The notes below the pieces were generated by a model. That model saw nothing but the letters and a program-made list of their open reading frames with translations, was not told where the DNA came from and searched no databases. From Nocardioides sp. BGMRC 2183 (GTDB lineage Bacteria; Actinomycetota; Actinomycetes; Propionibacteriales; Nocardioidaceae): 64,000 nucleotides of DNA. Both the position numbers and the translations under genes were made by a program. The DNA lies in contig VSSA01000007.1 in the NCBI GenBank assembly GCA_008123405.1, positions 158,343 to 222,342 on the forward strand. The letters are read 5' to 3'. Shown here in pieces: positions 28,581 through 35,869 of the stretch. Each line of letters opens with the position of its first letter. Positions within the stretch are counted from its first letter, which is position 1.

Positions 28581-29867
28581 TCAGCCTTCGACGGCGGGCT
28601 CGGTCTGGTCGCCGCGCAGCCGCTCCAACCACGCCATGGCGTGGTAGAGCACGATGGCGGCCAGCGTGCCGAGGGTGATCCCGGTGAAGGTCATCTCGCC
28701 GGCGTTCAGGGTCAGGTCGCCGATGCCGATGATGAGCGCCGCGGCGGCGGGGAACTGGTTGCGCGGTCGGGAGAAGTCCACGCCGTGGTCCACCCAGATC
28801 TTGACGCCGATCAGTCCGATCAGGCCGTAGAGCGCGACCGTCACACCACCCAGCACACCGGCCGGGACCGTGTTGAGCAGCGCGCCGAACTTGGGGGAGA
28901 GGCTGAGCAGGATGGCGACCAGGCCGGCCACCCAGTAGGCCGCGGTGGAGAAGACCCGGGTCGCGGTCATCACGCCGATGTTCTCGCCGTACGTTGTCGT
29001 GGCGGAGCCACCACCGAGCCCGGCCAACCCGGTCGCCACCCCGTCCGCGACGAGGGCGGTGCCAGTGCGGTCGTTGATCGACTCGTCCCCGACCAGGTGG
29101 GCCACCGAGCGGACGTGACCCACGTTCTCGGCGACCAGGACCAGCACCACCGGCAGGAACATCGGCACCACCGACCAGGTGACGGTGGGGTGGGAGAAGT
29201 CCGGAAGCCCCACCCAATCCGCGGACTCCACGAGGCTGAAGTCCAGGTCGCCGGCGATCGCGGTGGCGAGGTAGCCGACGGCGACGCCGATCAGGATCGA
29301 GAGTCGTGCGGCCATCCCACGCAACGCCGCCGCGACCACGCAGATGGTGACCAGGGTCAGCGTGGCGATCCACGGGGCGGCGGAGTAGTTGGTGGTTGCG
29401 GCGCCGCCGAGGTTGAAGCCGATCAGGGCCACGATCGCACCAGTGACGACCGGCGGCATCAGTGCATCGATCCAGCGGGTGCCGGTGGCGGTGACCACGG
29501 CTCCGACCAGGGCGAGCAGCACCCCGGTGACCAGGATGCCGAAGAGCGCCGCCCCCATGCCGTGGTCGGTCATGGACGCCTGGATCGGGGCGATGAAGGC
29601 GAAGGAGCTGCCCAGGTAGGAGGGGAGCCGGTTGCGGTTGATCGCCAGGAAGAGCAACGTGCCGACGCCGGAGAAGAACAGCGTGGTGGTCGGCGGGAAG
29701 CCGGTCAGCACCGGCACCAGGAAGGTCGCGCCGAACATCGCGACCACGTGCTGGGCACCGAATCCGATCGTGCGCGGCCAGGTCAGGCGCTCGGTGGGGG
29801 TGACGATCGCGTCGGGTGAGACCGTCCGGCCGTCGCCGTGCAGCCGCCAGGACCAGTGCTGGGACAT
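28581..29867 (-). CDS. NCS2-family uracil/xanthine permease
   Basis: A 428-residue transporter with about 12 helices. Family motifs include FGAQHVVAMFGATFLVPVLTG (TM1 QH motif), SSFAFIAPI, the substrate region LVLVAENVGHVRS, and GGGSATTTYGENIGVMTATR, the NCS2 signature with a Glu-Asn pair. It imports uracil or another nucleobase by proton symport. The GENIGV form is nearer to uracil permeases (UraA). The cytosolic N-terminus is slightly extended. Confidence 0.92.
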   Translation of the reverse strand: MSQHWSWRLHGDGRTVSPDAIVTPTERLTWPRTIGFGAQHVVAMFGATFLVPVLTGFPPTTTLFFSGVGTLLFLAINRNRLPSYLGSSFAFIAPIQASMTDHGMGAALFGILVTGVLLALVGAVVTATGTRWIDALMPPVVTGAIVALIGFNLGGAATTNYSAAPWIATLTLVTICVVAAALRGMAARLSILIGVAVGYLATAIAGDLDFSLVESADWVGLPDFSHPTVTWSVVPMFLPVVLVLVAENVGHVRSVAHLVGDESINDRTGTALVADGVATGLAGLGGGSATTTYGENIGVMTATRVFSTAAYWVAGLVAILLSLSPKFGALLNTVPAGVLGGVTVALYGLIGLIGVKIWVDHGVDFSRPRNQFPAAAALIIGIGDLTLNAGEMTFTGITLGTLAAIVLYHAMAWLERLRGDQTEPAVEG

Positions 29868-29929
29868 CCGTGCCTCTCCTCCCGGCCCGCGGCCGTCCGC
29901 GGCGCCCGGGCGATTGTAGGAGGCGAAGC

Positions 29930-29960
29930 ACCGGTCGGCCGCCCAGGGCGGCCGACCGGT
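29930..29960 (-). terminator. Strong terminator hairpin after the repeat-protein gene
   Basis: A perfect inverted repeat of 15 bp per arm (29930-29944 and 29946-29960, arm ACCGGTCGGCCGCCC) with one central base. It lies about 29 bases after the stop of the gene at 29989 on the minus strand and upstream of the NCS2 permease start. No T-tract is present. Confidence 0.75.
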
Positions 29961-29988
29961 GGAGGCTCTCAGCTCAGCGAGTGCGCGC

Positions 29989-31299
29989 TCACTGGTCGAG
30001 CGGAGCGGGCGTGCAGTTCGCCAGGCTCGCAGTGAACGGCTCGCTGTTGTTGGGCGTCTCGAGCATCGCGCCGTTCTCGGGGCCGACCAGGTCGATGGTG
30101 TGGGTCTCGCCCGGCCCGACCACGGTCTCGCGCCACACGTCCTCGCCGCGTTGCCACTCGATCACCAGGATCTCGCCGGTCACCACGGTGACCTCGCAAC
30201 CGTCGGCCCAGGCACCCATGTAGGGGTGCAGCTTGGTGCCGTCCTCGGCGTACACGGTCCGGGAGTTCCCTCCGCTCCTGCCGTTGGTGGCGTAGGCCGA
30301 CCACGAAGGCCAGCCGATGACGCCGCCCACCCAGTCGCCGTCGGTGCAGCCCGGAAGGTTGCAGATCCAGAGCGCTGGCGTCCACGAGACCGGATCACAG
30401 GTCATCGGGTCCTGGCAGGTGGGCGGGATCGGCGGCGGCGGATCTCCCGGGGTCAGCGTGTAGCTGAAGGGGTTGTTGTCGTTCTGGAGGGAGAAGTGCT
30501 CGTCGGTGGCGATGGCGGGGAGGGTGGCGGTGTTGCCGGTGGTGATGGTGGTGATCTGGCGGTGGCTGCCGTTGGGGGTGCCGGCGTAGACGGTGGCGGT
30601 GCCGGCGGTGACGGTGATCTGGTAGCCGCTGGTGGTGGTGCCGGGGGCGTAGACGTTGGTGGAGGTGGTGTAGCCGTGGCGGTTGCGGATGGGGTTGAGG
30701 TCGGCGGGCCAGTTGGCGGCGTGGCCGGTGGTCTGTGCGCCCCAGGGGCACGGGCTGCTGGTGCAGTCCCAGGTGGTGTACGCCGATGAGCTCGGCGCGT
30801 TCGGGTCCGGAGCCGGCGGCGTGCCCGGGGTGAGGGTGTAGCTGAAGGAGCTGTCCGCCTGGAGGGAGAAGTGCTCGTCGGTGCCGATGGCGGGGAGGGT
30901 GGCGGTGTTGCCGGTGGTGATGGTGGTGATCTGGCGGTGGCTGCCGTTGGGGGTGCCGGCGTAGACGGTGGCGGTGCCGGCGGTGACGGTGATCTGGTAG
31001 CCGCTGGTGGTGGTGCCGGGGGCGTAGACGTTGGTGGAGGTGGTGTAGCCGTGGCGGTTGCGGATGGGGTTGAGGTCGGCGGGCCAGTTGGCGGCGTGGC
31101 CGGTGGTCTGTGCGCCCCAGGGGCAGGGGCTGCTGGTGCAGTCCCAGGTGGTGTACGCCGATGAGCTCGGTGCGGCCTGGGCGGCGTCAGCCGAGGGCAT
31201 CGGGACGATGACGGCAACGAACAGCCAGGTCATCGCGAAGAGCGTCACGCCCGAGATCCATGACCACAGAGGAGAGCGCTGAGAGGTGGTCTGATCCAT
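29989..31299 (-). CDS. Surface or secreted protein with two near-identical repeat blocks
   Basis: A 436-residue protein. The N-terminal hydrophobic segment (SWISGVTLFAMTWLFVAVIV, residues 12-32) is a signal peptide or anchor. Residues 44-147 and 169-272 are near-identical copies, each beginning PSSSAYTTWDCTSSPCPWG and rich in Thr/Ser with beta-strand character, each with a Cys pair (D-C-T-S-S-P-C). Pro-rich linkers (PPAPDPNAP, PPPPIPP) separate them from a distinct C-terminal domain with five Cys. I do not recognise the repeat family; a carbohydrate- or surface-binding beta-sandwich is a guess. GGAGG directly abuts the ATG, so the true start may differ. Confidence 0.75.
   Translation of the reverse strand: MDQTTSQRSPLWSWISGVTLFAMTWLFVAVIVPMPSADAAQAAPSSSAYTTWDCTSSPCPWGAQTTGHAANWPADLNPIRNRHGYTTSTNVYAPGTTTSGYQITVTAGTATVYAGTPNGSHRQITTITTGNTATLPAIGTDEHFSLQADSSFSYTLTPGTPPAPDPNAPSSSAYTTWDCTSSPCPWGAQTTGHAANWPADLNPIRNRHGYTTSTNVYAPGTTTSGYQITVTAGTATVYAGTPNGSHRQITTITTGNTATLPAIATDEHFSLQNDNNPFSYTLTPGDPPPPIPPTCQDPMTCDPVSWTPALWICNLPGCTDGDWVGGVIGWPSWSAYATNGRSGGNSRTVYAEDGTKLHPYMGAWADGCEVTVVTGEILVIEWQRGEDVWRETVVGPGETHTIDLVGPENGAMLETPNNSEPFTASLANCTPAPLDQ
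30484..30795 (-). repeat. Intragenic 312-bp direct repeat, copy 2 (C-terminal block)
   Basis: It is aligned without gaps to 30859-31170, with only two mismatches in 312 bases by my reading. One changes Ala to Gly in the LPAI(A/G)TDEHF segment and one is silent, near the C-P-W codons. The repeat period is 375 bp (125 codons), and the spacer between copies is much less conserved. It encodes residues 169-272. Confidence 0.9.
30859..31170 (-). repeat. Intragenic 312-bp direct repeat, copy 1 (N-terminal block)
   Basis: Partner of 30484-30795, encoding residues 44-147. Near identity at silent sites points to recent duplication or gene conversion rather than old domain duplication under protein-level selection. 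Confidence 0.9.
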
Positions 31300-31306
31300 C
31301 CTCCGA

Positions 31307-31367
31307 CCGTAGGGATGCTCGCTTCCCTACGGGTGCGCGAACAACCGCAGGTCCCCCTTTCTAGGGA
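31307..31367. promoter_or_regulatory. TAGGGA-type repeats and hairpin between LCP gene and repeat-protein gene
   Basis: The 71-bp gap contains a 9-bp inverted repeat, CCGTAGGGA (31307-31315) with TCCCTACGG (31324-31332). A further CCCT-N4-AGGG lies at 31355-31366. Three TAGGGA half-sites result, at 31310, inverted at 31324 and at 31362. The hairpin may end the LCP transcript or act as an operator for the repeat-protein gene. Confidence 0.4.
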
Positions 31368-31370
31368 TGG

Positions 31371-32444
31371 TCAGGAGACGACCGGCGGAGTCAGCCGTCC
31401 CTGGTTCGCGCTCACCCAGTCCGCCACGGTGTCGGCCGCGAGGGCGCTCCAGAGGTCGCGGCTCGCCGGCGTGTCGGCGTACACCACGCTCTGTGCGCCC
31501 TCGGTGCCGAAGCCGGAGATCGGCATCGTCAGGTAGGTGAGGTTGGCTGACCGGAAGCGGTGCATCGACAGGCCGAGGCGCAGCATGTCCCGGGTCGACC
31601 ACTCCTCGTCGACAGCCAGGTGGCTCGTGACGGTGTCGAGGAAGTCGTACAGCATCCGCGGGTTGACCAGCATCTCCTGATGGAGCGCGTGCTCCATCAG
31701 CGTCCGCAGCACCACCTGCTGGCGGGCCACGCGATCGAGGTCACCGTTGGGCAGTCCGTAGCGCTGGCCGACGTAGTCCAACGCCTCGGCGCCGCTGAGA
31801 TGGTGCGACCCGGCCCTCCAGGTGATGCCACGAGCCGAATCGCTGACCGTCTCCGGGACGACCACGTCGATGCCGCCCACTGCATCGATCAGGGCCTCGA
31901 AGCCGGACCAGTCGATGATCGCGAGGTGGTCGATCCGCACGTTCGTCAACAGCTCCACGGTCTCCACGGTCGCCGTGGCGCCCCCGAAGGAGTAGGCGGC
32001 GTTGATCTTGTTCATCCCGTGACCGGGGATCTCCACCCAGGTGTCGCGGGGGATCGAGACCACGGTCGCGGCCTCCCGGTCGGCGTCGAGATGGAGGATC
32101 ATCAGCGTGTCGCTGCGTTGTGCGCCCGGCACCCAGGGTGACGCGACGGCGTCGGTGCCCGTCGTCGGCACCTCGGAACGGCGATCGGTGCCCATGATCA
32201 AGATGTTGACCGCGTCGCCGGCCGGTCCCGGTGCGCGGGCGGGGCGATGGTCCAGACCCTCGAACACGCTGGGGATCTGGGTGATGTTGTCCGAGAGCCG
32301 GTGCTCCAGGTAGAGGTAGCCGACGATCGGCACCATCGCCAGCGCGAGGAAGCAGGCCAGCATGCCGATCGCCGCCTTCTTGACCACCGCATGACGCGGT
32401 GCCGCGGTCGACGGGTCCTGGTCGAACGTGTCGAGAATCCCCAT
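31371..32444 (-). CDS. LytR-CpsA-Psr (LCP) family protein
   Basis: A 357-residue membrane-anchored enzyme. After a cytosolic start of about 20 residues, one transmembrane helix (AIGMLACFLALAMVPIVGYL) leads to the extracellular LCP domain. Visible motifs are NILIMGTDRRSE, RSDTLMILHLD, the catalytic Arg region SIPRDTWVEIPGHGMNKINA and AYSFGGA. LCP enzymes transfer lipid-linked glycopolymers to peptidoglycan or arabinogalactan. Its location next to the polysaccharide locus, divergent from rfbC, suggests it attaches that polymer. Confidence 0.93.
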   Translation of the reverse strand: MGILDTFDQDPSTAAPRHAVVKKAAIGMLACFLALAMVPIVGYLYLEHRLSDNITQIPSVFEGLDHRPARAPGPAGDAVNILIMGTDRRSEVPTTGTDAVASPWVPGAQRSDTLMILHLDADREAATVVSIPRDTWVEIPGHGMNKINAAYSFGGATATVETVELLTNVRIDHLAIIDWSGFEALIDAVGGIDVVVPETVSDSARGITWRAGSHHLSGAEALDYVGQRYGLPNGDLDRVARQQVVLRTLMEHALHQEMLVNPRMLYDFLDTVTSHLAVDEEWSTRDMLRLGLSMHRFRSANLTYLTMPISGFGTEGAQSVVYADTPASRDLWSALAADTVADWVSANQGRLTPPVVS

Positions 32445-32495
32445 GGCCGCATTGGAGGGGGATCCGTCGTGCGCGGAGGCGCAGTGGTCGCCGCG

Positions 32496-32512
32496 CTACC
32501 CAATAGCGGGGA
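32496..32512 (+). promoter_or_regulatory. Shared 17-bp motif, site 1 (upstream of rfbC)
   Basis: CTACCCA-N4-CGGGGA on the + strand within the 176-bp divergent gap between the LCP gene and rfbC, about 109 bases before the rfbC ATG. The same pattern with TGGGGA recurs at 47712-47728 (minus) and 57157-57173. A candidate binding site or promoter element for the polysaccharide locus. Confidence 0.5.
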
Positions 32513-32620
32513 TCGCCCCCGCACGGAGCCCCGACACGACCGCGTTCGGGTGATCGCATGGCCGGAGCCATCGCGGGATCCGCATACCCGATCCGGGGTA
32601 TCTGAGGTGAGGGAGCGACC

Positions 32621-33202
32621 ATGGAGTTCGAGCACACCAGCATTCCCGGGCTGGTCCATTTCCGGCCGAAGCCGCACCGGGACGATCGGGGCTTCTTCAG
32701 CCGCACCTTCGACGTCGAGGTGGTACGTCGCTCCGGCGTCGACCCGGCCGCCTTCGTCCAGGACAGCATCTCCCGATCCCAGCGTGGAGTGGTGCGCGGA
32801 CTGCATGTCCGGGTCGGTCGGGGCGAGGGAAAGCTGGTCCGCTGCTCGGCGGGGCGGATCTTCGACGTCGTGGTGGATCTCCGGCCGGGTTCGCCGTCGT
32901 ACCTGACCTGGCTGGGCTTCCACCTCGACGGTGAGGAGCAGGCGTCGATCTTCATCCCGCCCGGCTGCGCACACGGCTTCCAGGCGCTGACCGAGCCTGC
33001 GGACATCAGCTACCGCATCGACCAGTCGCACGACCCGTCGTTCGATCTCACCATCGCCTACGACGATCCGCAGCTGGCCATCCCCTGGCCGCTGGACGTC
33101 TCGGTGATGTCGCCGGCCGACCGGAACGCCCCGCGGTTGGCCGAGGTCGGTGAACGGCTGCGCGAGATCGCTCCGTTCGGCTCCCCAACATTGAGGACCT
33201 GA
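32621..33202 (+). CDS. rfbC: dTDP-4-dehydrorhamnose 3,5-epimerase family protein (RmlC/RfbC-like)
   Basis: A 193-residue cupin epimerase of near-normal length. The N-terminal PKPHRDDRGFFSRTF carries the substrate Arg. The catalytic His is in VVRGLHVR, and IFIPPGCAHGFQAL and ISYRID give the Tyr region. It inverts C3/C5 of a 4-keto sugar. In this locus rmlA, rmlB and rmlD are absent, so its exact substrate may be a different dTDP- or CDP-sugar. The ribosome site GGGAG lies just before the ATG. It is the first gene of the + strand operon. Confidence 0.88.
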   Translation: MEFEHTSIPGLVHFRPKPHRDDRGFFSRTFDVEVVRRSGVDPAAFVQDSISRSQRGVVRGLHVRVGRGEGKLVRCSAGRIFDVVVDLRPGSPSYLTWLGFHLDGEEQASIFIPPGCAHGFQALTEPADISYRIDQSHDPSFDLTIAYDDPQLAIPWPLDVSVMSPADRNAPRLAEVGERLREIAPFGSPTLRT

Positions 33203-33205
33203 CCG

Positions 33206-34594
33206 ATGAACGGATGCCCTCACGCCGGCTCTGCTCGTGTCATGGACGCCATGACTCAGACATCAGCACCCTCGCTGCGCGTGGCCGTCTTCGGACTCGG
33301 CTATGTCGGCACGGTCACCGCGGCCGGTCTCGCCTCCCAGGGGCACCGGGTCGTCGGTGTCGACGTCGACGAGCTCAAGGTCGCCATGATCCGGGAGGGT
33401 CGGAGTCCCGTCGTCGAGCCCGGGGTGGAGCGGATGATCGCCGACGGTGTGGCCGCGGGCAGGCTGGTGGCCACGACGGACCCGCGCGAGGCGGTGTCCA
33501 GCGCCGATGTCTCCCTGGTCTGCGTCGGCACGCCGTCCGGGCCGCACGGCGAGACGGACCTGCGCTACATCGCGCGGGCAGTCGCCGACATCCGGGCGGC
33601 GATGGACGAGGTCCCTGCGCCGGGCTCCGGACACCACACGGTGGCGGTGCGCTCGACCGTCCCGCCCGGCACGGTCGAGGGCGTCGTCGTACCGGCGTTC
33701 GCCGGCGGGTTGCCGGCCGGCTGGTCGGTCGGTGCGGCGATGGTGCCGGAGTTCCTGCGCGAGGGGAGCGGCGTGGACGACTTCTTCGATCCGCCCTTCC
33801 TGGTCGTCGGTGCCGAGGAGGCCGCCGTGCTCGATGCGCTGACGCGGCTCTTCGCGTTCCTGGATCGTCCGGTGCGTGCAGTGGCGCTGGGGACGGCCGA
33901 GGGTCTGAAGTACGCCTGCAACGCCTTCCACGCGGCGAAGATCTCCTTCGCCAACGAGATGGCGCGGGTGCTGCGCTACCAAGGTGTCGACGCCCGTGAG
34001 GTGATGGACGTCTTCTGCGACGACGACAAGCTGAACATCTCCCGCGCCTATCTGCGACCGGGCTTCGCCTTCGGTGGATCGTGCTTGCCGAAGGACCTGC
34101 GGTCCTTGCAGCACATGGCACGGACCAGCGGTGTGGACGTTCCGCTGTTGGCGGGCACCTGGCAGACCAACGAGCTGGTGATCCGCGAGGTGGTGGAGCG
34201 CATCGTGGCGCTCGGGCTCCGCCGGGTTGCCCTGCTCGGCCTCAGTTTCAAGAGCAACACCGACGATCTCCGGGAGAGCCCGAACGTCGAGCTCGCCGAG
34301 CGGCTGATCGGCAAGGGGTTCGACGTGCGGGTCTACGACCCGATCATCAATCCCGAACGGCTGGTCGGGGCCAACCGGCGGCATGTCGAGGCGAAGCTGC
34401 CGCACCTCAACAGGTTGCTGGCCTGTCGGCCGGAGGAGGCCCTGGACGGCGCCGAGGTCGCGATCGTCGCGCATGCCGGCGGCGCCGTGCGCGAGGCGCT
34501 CCTCGAGCGGCGACCGGAGGCGATCATGGACCTGCAGGGCAACCTCGGCAGCGCGATCGAGGCGCTTCCCGGATACCAGGGCATCGGATGGTGA
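33206..34594 (+). CDS. UDP-glucose/GDP-mannose dehydrogenase family protein
   Basis: A 462-residue NAD-dependent four-electron oxidase making a sugar acid. The Rossmann motif is VFGLGYVGTVTAAGL. The central domain has EGLKYACNAFHAAKISFANE, and the catalytic Cys (about 293) is in FGGSCLPKDLRSL. The C-terminal domain has GLSFKSNTDDLRESPNVELA. The GSCLPKD form is closest to GDP-mannose dehydrogenases (AlgD), but substrate cannot be decided. Starts at 33206, 33242 or 33251 are possible; 33251 would give a family-like N-terminus. It sits three bases after rfbC. Confidence 0.92.
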   Translation: MNGCPHAGSARVMDAMTQTSAPSLRVAVFGLGYVGTVTAAGLASQGHRVVGVDVDELKVAMIREGRSPVVEPGVERMIADGVAAGRLVATTDPREAVSSADVSLVCVGTPSGPHGETDLRYIARAVADIRAAMDEVPAPGSGHHTVAVRSTVPPGTVEGVVVPAFAGGLPAGWSVGAAMVPEFLREGSGVDDFFDPPFLVVGAEEAAVLDALTRLFAFLDRPVRAVALGTAEGLKYACNAFHAAKISFANEMARVLRYQGVDAREVMDVFCDDDKLNISRAYLRPGFAFGGSCLPKDLRSLQHMARTSGVDVPLLAGTWQTNELVIREVVERIVALGLRRVALLGLSFKSNTDDLRESPNVELAERLIGKGFDVRVYDPIINPERLVGANRRHVEAKLPHLNRLLACRPEEALDGAEVAIVAHAGGAVREALLERRPEAIMDLQGNLGSAIEALPGYQGIGW

Positions 34595-35865
34595 CCACCC
34601 ACGGGCACGGCGACGCCGAGCGTGCGCCCCGGGTCCTGATCATCATCCAGAACCTTCACGTTCCGTTCGACCGGAGGGTCTGGCTGGAGTGCCAGTCACT
34701 GCTGCGCGCCGGGTACGACGTCACCGTGGTCTGTCCGGCCGGACCGCAGTCACGACCGCACGAGGTGATCGACGGGGTCGAGGTCTACACCTACCCGCCG
34801 CGTCCCTCCGACGGCAGCACCAAGGGGTTCGTCGGGGAGTACGTCTACTCGTTCCTTGCCACCGCGCGACTCGTGCTCCGGGCTCGGCGCCGGCGGGGCC
34901 GGATCGACGTACTCCAGGCGTGCAACCCGCCGGACATCTTCTGGCCGCTGGCGCGACTGCTGCGCCTGCGCGACGGCACGCGGTTCGTCTTCGACCACCA
35001 CGACCTGTGCCCCGAGCTGTACCGATCCCGTTTCCCCGGTGGGCGCCGGCTTCCGCTGCGGGGGCTGCTGTTGCTCGAGCGCGCCACGTTCCGCGCCGCG
35101 GACGCGGTCACCTCCACCAACGACTCCTACGCCGAGGTCGCCCGGTCCCGCGGTGGTAAGCCTCAGGCGGCGGTCACCGTGGTCCGGACGGGGCCCGACC
35201 CGGAGCGGTTGAAGGCCGGGGCGGCCGAGCCCGAGCTGCGACGGGGCTTCCGGCATCTCGTCGCCTACTTGGGCGTGATGGGACCGCAGGACGGGGTGGA
35301 CATCGTGCTGGATGCGGCGCACCACATCGTGAACGTGCTGGGGCGCACCGACATCGGCTTCACCCTGGTCGGCGGTGGCGACTGCTACCAGGACCTGGTC
35401 CGCCAGCGCGACCGGCTCGGGCTCCAGGACCAGGTGGTGATGACCGGACGGGTGCCGGACGCCACGGTCGCCTCGGTGCTCTCCAACGCGGACATCGGGC
35501 TGAGCCCCGATCCGCGCAATCCGCTCAACGACGTGTCGACGATGAACAAGACGATGGAGTACATGGCCTTCGGCCTGCCCGTCGTGGCGTTCGACCTGGT
35601 CGAGACCCGGGTGTCCGCCGGCTCCGCAGCCGTCTACGCCGAGCCCAACAGCGTGGCGGCGTATGCGGAGGCGATCGTGAACCTGCTCGACGACCCGGCC
35701 TCCCGCGCGGAGATGGGCCGTCGAGGACGGCAGCGGGTGGTGGACGAGCTCGCCTGGTCACATCAGGAGAAGGGGTACGTCGCGGTCATCGACCGCCTGG
35801 CCGGGCGTGACCGTGCGACGGTCAGCGACGAGCGCGTGACCGCCCCGGCGAGCCGAGGGGTCTGA
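34588..35865 (+). CDS. Glycosyltransferase family 4
   Basis: A 425-residue GT-B enzyme. The N-terminal domain starts VLIIIQNLHVPFDRRVWLEC, a form common in GT4 enzymes of EPS loci. The C-terminal domain has GDCYQDLVRQRDRLGL and the NDP-sugar site TMNKTMEYMAFGLPVVAFDL, with an E-x7-E-like pattern (E-Y-M-A-F-G-L-P). It transfers a sugar to the growing lipid-linked unit on the cytosolic face. It overlaps the previous gene by seven bases. Confidence 0.9.
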   Translation: MVTTHGHGDAERAPRVLIIIQNLHVPFDRRVWLECQSLLRAGYDVTVVCPAGPQSRPHEVIDGVEVYTYPPRPSDGSTKGFVGEYVYSFLATARLVLRARRRRGRIDVLQACNPPDIFWPLARLLRLRDGTRFVFDHHDLCPELYRSRFPGGRRLPLRGLLLLERATFRAADAVTSTNDSYAEVARSRGGKPQAAVTVVRTGPDPERLKAGAAEPELRRGFRHLVAYLGVMGPQDGVDIVLDAAHHIVNVLGRTDIGFTLVGGGDCYQDLVRQRDRLGLQDQVVMTGRVPDATVASVLSNADIGLSPDPRNPLNDVSTMNKTMEYMAFGLPVVAFDLVETRVSAGSAAVYAEPNSVAAYAEAIVNLLDDPASRAEMGRRGRQRVVDELAWSHQEKGYVAVIDRLAGRDRATVSDERVTAPASRGV

Positions 35866-35869
35866 GGCC

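Noticed and set aside
30484-31170. CRISPR-like array
   Set aside because: The direct repeats are 312 bp, in frame, and encode protein; no short repeat/spacer pattern or cas genes exist.
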